Shown in pieces: positions 23,964 to 30,570 of a stretch of 40,590 nucleotides of DNA; the stretch's first letter is position 1, and each line of letters opens with the position of its first letter. The notes under the pieces were generated by a model. The model made no database searches. It saw nothing but the letters and a program-made list of their open reading frames with translations, and had not been told where the DNA came from. Position numbers and translations under genes: made by a program. This DNA is from CAZGDB01 sp964524705 (lineage in GTDB: Bacteria; Pseudomonadota; Gammaproteobacteria; Berkiellales; Berkiellaceae), in contig CAZGDB010000016.1 of NCBI GenBank assembly GCA_964524705.1, positions 1 through 40,590 on the forward strand, written 5' to 3'.

Positions 23964-26873
23964 ATGCTCTCTCCTGCACAGCGTGAATGTCTTTTAGATC
24001 TTGCGTCTCGTGGTCAACATCTCACCCTTTGGCATTTATGGTCGGAGGTGCTTAAAGCAGACCCTGCGGTATTTCAAGAAGCATTGCAATGTGCCGTTGA
24101 TACGGGTCATATCACATCAGTTAAATGGCTGGCTGCTAATCCCTTGTGTACGGTTGAAATGACTTTTCAAGTACTGTGTGCTGCAATACAAGCAGGAAAA
24201 GTAGCGATGGCACTTGTCTTGCTGGGAAATCCTATTCCAGCTGTGCTTTTAAAAAAAATACTTTTATGGACTGCGGGAGTAGGGCAACATTTATGGGTGC
24301 ATGCATTGTTACAGAACCCAGAATGCACACCTTTATTGAAACAAAGTGCTTTAACTGCAGCTTCAGAATCTGGGCATTTAGAAACTGTAGAAGTGCTATT
24401 AATACATAGAGCAGTTCCTTCAGGGCTTGCTTGTTTGGGCGCAGTGAGAGGCGGGCATAGAGAAGTCTTATTACGATTATTGTATTCGAATAACTATCAA
24501 TTACCGAGTATTAAAATACGTTTAGTATTAGAGGCACTGAAGAAAAAATATTTTCATATTCTCTACGATATACGGAAATTTTATCCTGACCTTTTAGAAC
24601 AGGTGTTACTATCACTGAAATCTGGAGATTATGAACGATATCTTGTGCAGTTGGTGGGCTATATTCAGGAACAAGTGAGCGCTCAAGAGCGCAACCTACT
24701 CGTACAACGTTTGTCAGAAAAAGGACGTTTAGATCTGACCCAGTTATTGATAGAGGAAAACGATAGTATCCTTTTTAAAGCAGTAGAGGCTGGAGATCTG
24801 ATACAGATTCAGATGATAGCTAGAAGTGTACCAGAGCTGATAGAGACACTGCGAGAAGATTTATTGATCATAGCGATACGATATCAACATCTAGAGATTG
24901 TGCATGCTTTGTTTACTCAAAGAACAGTGCTAACCATTGCAATCTTAGCAGAAGCAGTTGTTTCAAAAAATCCACAATTCTTATCATTTTTTTTACAACA
25001 GTGTGCTGTTGTGGAAAAATCTTGGTTAAGCTATTTGTTAAAAATAGCAGTAGAATATAATCAGACTGCTAGCGTTCGTTTATTAGTAGAAAAAGGTGCA
25101 CTTGTAGAAACGCAGTTTGGCTCATTAATGCAGCAATCGATAAAAAATAAAAATTTAGAGATGTTAAAAGTTTTTATTGAAACAGGAAAATGGGTGAGTA
25201 GCATCCCAGAAGAGAATTATGAATTTTTGAAAAAAGTTTACTTCTCAAGCAATATGACCGACATACATAGTTATATTACTAACGTTTCAAAAAATTTTGG
25301 TTTTTCCCCTATAGATTTTGTGGCAGATAGGATGCCGATGCCGCGCGCCCATTTGGGCGCTTTAGGGGAAAAAATGCGGCTAGCTTATTTACAACGACTG
25401 TTAAAAGAATCCCAGGCGGTATTGGCGCAAAATCCTGAATCTGCAATGCATGTGGCGGAAACAAAACGCTGTCGAGATCATTTTGATAGTAAAATAAAAA
25501 CAGATTTTCACTTGAATGCACAATTTACTAATAAAGGCGGATTAGAAGGAGTTGAAAAAGAAATACGTTTTTTTTTATTGAACCAAATCGAACAACAACT
25601 CATTGAGAATACAACAGACTGTGATTATACAGAGCTCTTGAATTATATTGAAGAACATCGGGAGCCTTTAGTACAAGGCATACCCTTGATTCGAACGTGT
25701 TTTAGAGAGTTAATACAGCAATATAATGTGCAAGGACTACGGGCTGCTATGGCCTTTCATGCCTATGATGAAACCGCTTGGCCGACTTTAACACAAGAAG
25801 AATTAGCAGAAGGTAAGTTTGAAAATCTTTTTGTTGCTGCAGATCCTGCGGTAGCAGGCTTTCCTATTTATGCACCTATTGAAAGTCGTGGGCAAAACAG
25901 ATCTGAAGGAGAACTTTCTTTGGAGGATGCTGCCCATGAAATCCGTAGTATGGCAGTTTACTATTATTTGATTGCAGAAAATTGTGGAATACAAGAGGCC
26001 TTTATTAATAATGTTGCAGAATGTATTTGTGCACACTCAGATGATATTCATGACGATGACGCAAGCTGTTTTCCCGGATATGTAAGGCGCTTAGCAAATA
26101 TCGCCGTGGGAACCCCTTATGGGATACCGTTAACGCCTTTAGATAGTCTGTACAAAAATATGACACATAAAGTGTTGTCAGGTTTAAGGACAGCGTTTCA
26201 GCGCTTAAGTGCACAAGAAGAACGGGATGCTTTATATGATGCACTCTTGTTTTTACCTCCAACCACCTATCAAGAATTGTTTTGTCATCACTATTATTTA
26301 CCTAGTGGCGCAGAAGTCACGCCTGCTTATATTAAAAACTTAATCAAAGTTAGATGCGCATTTCTAGAACAGGTTTGTGGTAAAACTCAAAGTGAGAAAG
26401 AGCTTGAAATACTAGAGCTTTGCGCGCCCAATCGAGAAACTTTTTTTTATCTTGATGAAGAGAAAAAAATGTTATGGCTGGCAGAAGAAGTCTTTTTATT
26501 ATCGTTAGAACCCCTGTGTGCTGATATTACCGCTTTGTATCGTCAATATGCATCGGTAGTTGTGGAGGAGGATGTCACTGAGACAGTTCAGAGTTCAGTT
26601 GCCTCAGCCCCTGAAACCCGCGAAGCATTTATAGCAAGACATCAGCATATCTTACCTCAAGATCCTACACAGCGCGCCAGTATGATTTCACGATTGGAAT
26701 CGCAATTTGCAGCCAGACAGCCAAACCCGATCATTCAATTTAGTCAAGTCGCCACATCGGCGTCTACACCCGCGTCAGCTGGAGTTACCCCGGTTTATAG
26801 AACGATTGGCACTGATGGCTTACCAGTTATTCATGTGTCGTTACGCGCAAGGTCACAATCGTATAGACAGTAG
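23964..26873 (+). CDS. Large ankyrin-type protein, putative effector
   Basis: This 969-aa protein has degenerate ankyrin-like repeats over about residues 1-430, for example LTAASESGHLETVEVLLIHR and LKIAVEYNQTASVRLLVEKGA. A long helical region follows. A striking block around residues 685-705 (CICAHSDDIHDDDASCFPGY) is rich in Cys, His and Asp and could be a metal or catalytic site; I do not recognise it. The tail is low complexity (SQVATSASTPASAG). The ATG follows GAAGGA. It separates scpB from rluB. It has no signal peptide. An effector role is inference from repeats, context and similarity of its tail to the 574-aa protein. Confidence 0.75.
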   Translation: MLSPAQRECLLDLASRGQHLTLWHLWSEVLKADPAVFQEALQCAVDTGHITSVKWLAANPLCTVEMTFQVLCAAIQAGKVAMALVLLGNPIPAVLLKKILLWTAGVGQHLWVHALLQNPECTPLLKQSALTAASESGHLETVEVLLIHRAVPSGLACLGAVRGGHREVLLRLLYSNNYQLPSIKIRLVLEALKKKYFHILYDIRKFYPDLLEQVLLSLKSGDYERYLVQLVGYIQEQVSAQERNLLVQRLSEKGRLDLTQLLIEENDSILFKAVEAGDLIQIQMIARSVPELIETLREDLLIIAIRYQHLEIVHALFTQRTVLTIAILAEAVVSKNPQFLSFFLQQCAVVEKSWLSYLLKIAVEYNQTASVRLLVEKGALVETQFGSLMQQSIKNKNLEMLKVFIETGKWVSSIPEENYEFLKKVYFSSNMTDIHSYITNVSKNFGFSPIDFVADRMPMPRAHLGALGEKMRLAYLQRLLKESQAVLAQNPESAMHVAETKRCRDHFDSKIKTDFHLNAQFTNKGGLEGVEKEIRFFLLNQIEQQLIENTTDCDYTELLNYIEEHREPLVQGIPLIRTCFRELIQQYNVQGLRAAMAFHAYDETAWPTLTQEELAEGKFENLFVAADPAVAGFPIYAPIESRGQNRSEGELSLEDAAHEIRSMAVYYYLIAENCGIQEAFINNVAECICAHSDDIHDDDASCFPGYVRRLANIAVGTPYGIPLTPLDSLYKNMTHKVLSGLRTAFQRLSAQEERDALYDALLFLPPTTYQELFCHHYYLPSGAEVTPAYIKNLIKVRCAFLEQVCGKTQSEKELEILELCAPNRETFFYLDEEKKMLWLAEEVFLLSLEPLCADITALYRQYASVVVEEDVTETVQSSVASAPETREAFIARHQHILPQDPTQRASMISRLESQFAARQPNPIIQFSQVATSASTPASAGVTPVYRTIGTDGLPVIHVSLRARSQSYRQ

Positions 26874-26888
26874 AATTGTACCTTGCGC
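26845..26888. promoter_or_regulatory. Strong hairpin around the ankyrin-gene stop codon
   Basis: The arm 26845-26859 (GCGCAAGGTCACAAT) pairs with 26875-26888 (ATTGTACCTTGCGC): 14 bp with one bulged C and a 15-nt loop holding the TAG stop. No T run follows, so it is not a typical terminator. It overlaps the -35 box of rluB. Confidence 0.65.
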
Positions 26889-26904
26889 CTGCTTGTGGGA
26901 TAAT
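26876..26904 (+). promoter_or_regulatory. Sigma-70-like promoter of rluB
   Basis: TTGTAC (26876-26881), a 17-bp spacer and GATAAT (26899-26904) lie upstream of the rluB GTG at 26937. The -35 box lies in the 3' arm of the hairpin. Confidence 0.45.
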
Positions 26905-26936
26905 GGCGGATTCAGCGACGAAGTAGTAGGTAAGCT

Positions 26937-27650
26937 GTGGAACAACGTATCCAAAAAGTATTGGCACATCAAGGATTAGGGTCTAGACGACAGATTGAGG
27001 CTTGGATCCAAGAAGGGCGTATACGCATCAATCAAAAAATTGCAAAGTTAGGTGATAGGATTACAGATCGCGACGCAGTCTATGTTGATGGTACACGCAT
27101 CCGTACTATTGCAAACACCGCTTTCCTTTCAGAAGCATTACTGTATTACAAGCCTGCTGGGCAAATGTGTACGCGTTACGATCCCGAACAACGCCCTACC
27201 ATCTTTCAATACCTGCCTTCCCCACAACATGGTCGTTGGGTGAGCATTGGACGTCTAGATTTTCAAAGCGCAGGCTTATTATTATTAACTAACGACGGAG
27301 CCATCGCACACGAATGGATGCACCCTAAACATAATATCTTGCGTGAATATCATGTACGTATTCAAGGCCAACTCAAACCTGAACAAATTACTGCCTTATT
27401 AGACGGTGTGATGCTAGAAGATGGTCCCGCGCGTGTAGAAAGCCTAGACTTTGCAGGTGGACAAGGTACGAACGTTTGGTATGCAGTAACCTTATCTGAA
27501 GGTCGTAACCGTGAAGTGCGTCGCCTATTTGAAGCAGTGGGTACTGAAGTGAACCGATTGATTCGTACGCGTTATGGACATATCTCATTACCGCGCACTA
27601 TGAAAGCTGGGGAATGGCAAGCGCTAGGCATAGGTACCTTAAAACGTTAA
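26937..27650 (+). CDS. rluB: 23S rRNA pseudouridine synthase, RluB family
   Basis: This 237-aa enzyme isomerises a uridine of 23S rRNA. An N-terminal S4 RNA-binding domain (RIQKVLAHQGLGSRRQIEAWI, GRIRINQKIAKLGDRI) is followed by the synthase domain with the catalytic Asp in GRLDFQSAGLLLLTNDG and the NREVRRLFEAVG motif. The GTG start follows AGGT. Family position fits RluB, since scpAB-rluB order is common, but RluE/F-like specificity is not excluded by eye. Confidence 0.92.
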   Translation: MEQRIQKVLAHQGLGSRRQIEAWIQEGRIRINQKIAKLGDRITDRDAVYVDGTRIRTIANTAFLSEALLYYKPAGQMCTRYDPEQRPTIFQYLPSPQHGRWVSIGRLDFQSAGLLLLTNDGAIAHEWMHPKHNILREYHVRIQGQLKPEQITALLDGVMLEDGPARVESLDFAGGQGTNVWYAVTLSEGRNREVRRLFEAVGTEVNRLIRTRYGHISLPRTMKAGEWQALGIGTLKR

Positions 27651-27661
27651 TACGCTCAGGT

Positions 27662-27697
27662 AATGGTGCTTAGCTTAGATAGCTAAGACACCATTTT
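27662..27697. terminator. Bidirectional terminator between convergent rluB and the yciK-like gene
   Basis: AATGGTG (27662-27668) pairs with CACCATT (27689-27695), and TTAGCT (27670-27675) with AGCTAA (27681-27686). TTTT follows on the plus strand. The stem includes the last codons of the minus-strand dehydrogenase gene. Confidence 0.7.
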
Positions 27698-28331
27698 CTA
27701 AATCTCTGCTTAAGCGTTGTTCTGGAAATAACAAGCTAGGATCTATATCAGCCGGATAAGCTTTGGCATATAAACGGCTAAAAGTGGGGCCGGGAGCATA
27801 AGATTGTAGGTTTAGGTGCGGTTGTTCTATCGCCAGCATAGTCACCATCTTTTGTACAGCCGCTTGTGCTACCCCATAAGCCCCCCAATAGGCACCCTCA
27901 GAATTTGGCCAGTAGCTATTCATAAAAATTAGGTTCGCATCATCTTCACACAGTGGTAATAAAGTTTGTGTGAGTAAAAATGGACCGTGGACCATAACCT
28001 GAAAGACTTTGAGCCATTCCCAGGCAGGGTATTGTGCAAGATCTGCACGTACGCCCAAATATGCCGCTGCATGAATAATCCCATTTAAGCTAGGATAGGT
28101 AGCTTGCAGTTCTGTTTTAAGGGCAGCAGCTGCTTCAGGAGAGAAATTCCAATAATCCAAAATAATCAGCCCAGTTTCTATCCCGTAACGATTTTCCAAA
28201 GTGGCAGCAAAAGTCTTTAAGGTTTTTTCTTGTCTGCCAGCAAGAATCAATTGATAACCTTGTGCGGCATACTGATGCGCAAAAGCTTGCCCAAAACTGC
28301 CAGTTGCACCGGTAATTAAAATAGTTTGCAT
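27675..28331 (-). CDS. Short-chain dehydrogenase, YciK-like, catalytic Lys replaced
   Basis: This 218-aa Rossmann protein starts with the nucleotide-binding motif ILITGATGSFGQAF. It resembles YciK in sequence (GIIHAAAYLG, WGAY) and in its place after ubiG and gph. The YxxxK catalytic motif reads YGVAQ, so the Lys is a Gln; the Ser region reads FMNSYWP. Normal dehydrogenase chemistry is therefore doubtful. It is shorter than E. coli YciK and its stop lies inside the terminator stem. It overlaps the upstream gene by 16 bp. Substrate unknown. Confidence 0.82.
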   Translation of the reverse strand: MQTILITGATGSFGQAFAHQYAAQGYQLILAGRQEKTLKTFAATLENRYGIETGLIILDYWNFSPEAAAALKTELQATYPSLNGIIHAAAYLGVRADLAQYPAWEWLKVFQVMVHGPFLLTQTLLPLCEDDANLIFMNSYWPNSEGAYWGAYGVAQAAVQKMVTMLAIEQPHLNLQSYAPGPTFSRLYAKAYPADIDPSLLFPEQRLSRDLENGVLAI

Positions 28332-29122
28332 ACAGAAGTTGTCCTTTTATTGCGAAAGGCCCACCAGAGTAACTGCGTAGGAGGTAAATGATAGCTGTAA
28401 TGATAGACTGGAAATCCATCTTTTTGTAGGTGTGTCAGGCTTTTATAAGTTAGGAGCCATTGGGTCGTCAGGCTTTTCAGACAGACTGCATCATTCAAGG
28501 TGAGTGCAGTACTGATCTGTTTGGCTTCTTGTTGCCACTGTTGTAGCAGGGTACTCAGATAGTCTTGCCATTCAGGACTTGGTTTTTTAGGTGCGATGAG
28601 CCCTGAAAAAGCTAAGTGATGGCTTGCATAAGGTAAAAAACAAAAACCACGCCGGAGATCGCGACCTAAGTATTGGAGTTGTGTTAAAGCTTGTGTGATA
28701 ACCCCAAGCTGTTCTGCAAGCAAGCTGCCTTGCGGACTGGCATTGTTAAGGGCTGCCACTAATTTACCTAAGCTGCCACCCTTGAGTTTTAAAAATTGTT
28801 GTTGGTCATCCTCTGTTTCAAAAGTTCCTCCTTCACATTCCCATTGGATACTTTCAATGAGATTCCAAAAAGGCGCTTGCGGTAAGGTGGTGAGACTAGG
28901 ATGCTGTTGCCAAGCTTGTAATAAGGGGTGCTGTGGGGAGTCTTTTTGAAAAAAACGCGTTAGATCTGAATGCCAAAATTGTAATTTATGTGCTCGGATC
29001 TCAGGTTCCTGACTACTGCTTGGGAGTTGCGATAAAATATCATAGAGCGTATACAAAAGTTGTGTGGGTGTGCTGCTCCAACGAGTAGCATAATAGAGCA
29101 GACTACCGGGTTTAAGCATCAT
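28316..29122 (-). CDS. Squalene/phytoene synthase-like protein
   Basis: This 268-aa protein has the helical layout and landmarks of the squalene/phytoene synthase superfamily: KLQFWHSDLTRFF, GSLGKLVAALN and YLGRDLRRGFCFLP, the last matching the family's second Asp-rich helix and RG-x-LP turn. The catalytic DxxxD motifs are degenerate, so it may be a non-catalytic relative, as in NDUFAF6-type proteins. It overlaps gph (ATGATGCTTAA at the gph stop) and the yciK-like gene. ATG 29122 is chosen; the frame is open further up. Its place with ubiG hints at isoprenoid or respiratory assembly, which is inference. Confidence 0.65.
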   Translation of the reverse strand: MMLKPGSLLYYATRWSSTPTQLLYTLYDILSQLPSSSQEPEIRAHKLQFWHSDLTRFFQKDSPQHPLLQAWQQHPSLTTLPQAPFWNLIESIQWECEGGTFETEDDQQQFLKLKGGSLGKLVAALNNASPQGSLLAEQLGVITQALTQLQYLGRDLRRGFCFLPYASHHLAFSGLIAPKKPSPEWQDYLSTLLQQWQQEAKQISTALTLNDAVCLKSLTTQWLLTYKSLTHLQKDGFPVYHYSYHLPPTQLLWWAFRNKRTTSVCKLF

Positions 29123-29768
29123 AATGGTCTTGAATAAAGGCACTCAGTGCCGTACTCGTCTCAAAAGTATAAGCTGCTGGTAAGTTACAGCGCTCACCAT
29201 AACCATAATTTACAAAAGCAGCAGTCATATTGGCGCGTTTGGCCGCTTCTAGATCTACCTGAGAGTCCCCTATAAATAAACAGTCTGCAATTGCCACTTT
29301 TAAGTTCTCAGCAGCATAGAGTAAAGGCAACGCATGAGGTTTGGGTTTAGATAAGCTATCCCCACAAATTAAGATTTTTGCAGTTTTTAAAACTGGAAAA
29401 CGTTCCAACAAAGGCAGCGTATGTTCACGATGTTTATTGGTTACAATCCCCCAAATGATATTATGAGCGTTTAAAAAGTCGAGCATCTCACTTAACCCCT
29501 CAAACAAACAGGCGTGTTTGCCCCTTAAGGCAATATAGGTTTGTAAAAAGCGATGTTTATACGCAAGCGGATTATCTGGAAAGGCCACTGCCAACATGGC
29601 TTCACTACCATGGGAAATCGCAGGCGTGACTTCTGATTGTGTTAGTGCAGGCAGCTGTTCAGCTTCTCTGAGCGCATTTAAGCAATACAGAAAATCAGGT
29701 GCTGAATCCATCAGCGTGCCATCAAGGTCAAACAAAAAGGCTTTAAAGCGGGCGTTGGGCGTGGACAA
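29112..29768 (-). CDS. gph: HAD-family phosphatase, phosphoglycolate phosphatase-like
   Basis: This 218-aa hydrolase of the HAD superfamily has motif I FLFDLDGTLMDSAPDF with the nucleophile Asp, motif II WGIVTNKH, and motifs III-IV around KPKPHALPLLYA and LFIGDSQVDLEAAKRA. The ubiG-gph order is widespread in gammaproteobacteria and supports the gph call. The TTG at 29768 is the best start, overlapping ubiG by 26 bp. It could instead be the sugar-phosphate phosphatase of the ubiG neighbourhood (MupP-like). Confidence 0.85.
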   Translation of the reverse strand: MSTPNARFKAFLFDLDGTLMDSAPDFLYCLNALREAEQLPALTQSEVTPAISHGSEAMLAVAFPDNPLAYKHRFLQTYIALRGKHACLFEGLSEMLDFLNAHNIIWGIVTNKHREHTLPLLERFPVLKTAKILICGDSLSKPKPHALPLLYAAENLKVAIADCLFIGDSQVDLEAAKRANMTAAFVNYGYGERCNLPAAYTFETSTALSAFIQDHYDA

Positions 29769-30456
29769 GGTAGTTTACACTCACATTAGGTTGCAAATAA
29801 AAAGCGCTTAATAGGGGATTATAGCCTATCCCTTGTAAGGAACGTAGCGTTAATTCAGCAGCTTTGAGCATTTGTGAGAGCGCATAAGGAGTAATAAATT
29901 GACGCCAATCATGGGTTCCTTTAGGTAACCAACCTAAAATATATTCCGCACCTATAATCGCTTCTAAAAAACTACGTGGGGTTTTGTTCAGCGTAGACAG
30001 GAACAGATGTCCGCCTGGTTTGAGTAGTAGTGCCATTTGGGCAATCGTTTGCGCTGGGTCTTCCACATGCTCCAACATCTCCATACAAACGATGATGTCA
30101 AATGCTTGGGGTTCTTGAGAAGCAAAATGCTCCAGTGATTGACAGACATAATTCAGGGGTAGCTGGTGACCTTCAGCATGTGCTTGGGCTGCCACAATAA
30201 GGTCTGGTGCCAGATCTAAACCGGTCACGATACCCCCTTGACGGGCGAGGCTTTCGGCAAAAATACCCGCGCCACAACCTATATCCAGTATTTTTTGGCC
30301 TTTTATATTAGTTTTTGAGCTAACATACGAGAGGCGTACAGGATTGAGCTGGTGCAGTAATCGCATCTCACCCCGTGGATCCCACCAGGTGGCTGCTAAT
30401 TGGTTAAATTTTGCAATCTCTTCTGGGCTGCTGTTTGTGTTAAAAACGGTAGTCAT
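29743..30456 (-). CDS. ubiG: Ubiquinone biosynthesis O-methyltransferase
   Basis: This SAM-dependent enzyme performs both O-methylations in ubiquinone synthesis. The 237-aa product has the N-terminal EIAKFNQLAATWWDPRGEM, SAM motif I ILDIGCGAGIFAESLA with LDLAPD, and FLSTLNKTPRSFLEAIIGAEY later. ATG 30456 is chosen over a frame opening at 30543 because MTTVFNTNSSPEEIAKF matches the family start and the upstream part would fill the shared gyrA upstream region. It is first of four overlapping minus-strand genes. Confidence 0.96.
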   Translation of the reverse strand: MTTVFNTNSSPEEIAKFNQLAATWWDPRGEMRLLHQLNPVRLSYVSSKTNIKGQKILDIGCGAGIFAESLARQGGIVTGLDLAPDLIVAAQAHAEGHQLPLNYVCQSLEHFASQEPQAFDIIVCMEMLEHVEDPAQTIAQMALLLKPGGHLFLSTLNKTPRSFLEAIIGAEYILGWLPKGTHDWRQFITPYALSQMLKAAELTLRSLQGIGYNPLLSAFYLQPNVSVNYLVHAQRPL

Positions 30457-30570
30457 AGATGCGCTTGTGTATGGGAGTATGGTACAATGTGCGGGAATGT
30501 AGCATACCTGCGCACAATAGACTATCAGTGCGGATTGTAGCAAGTTTTTAAACTAACTTTTGGAGTAGAC

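Noticed and set aside
30457..30543. Longer ubiG start at 30543
   Set aside because: The extension is not conserved and would fill nearly all of the shared ubiG-gyrA upstream region; ATG 30456 gives the family N-terminus.
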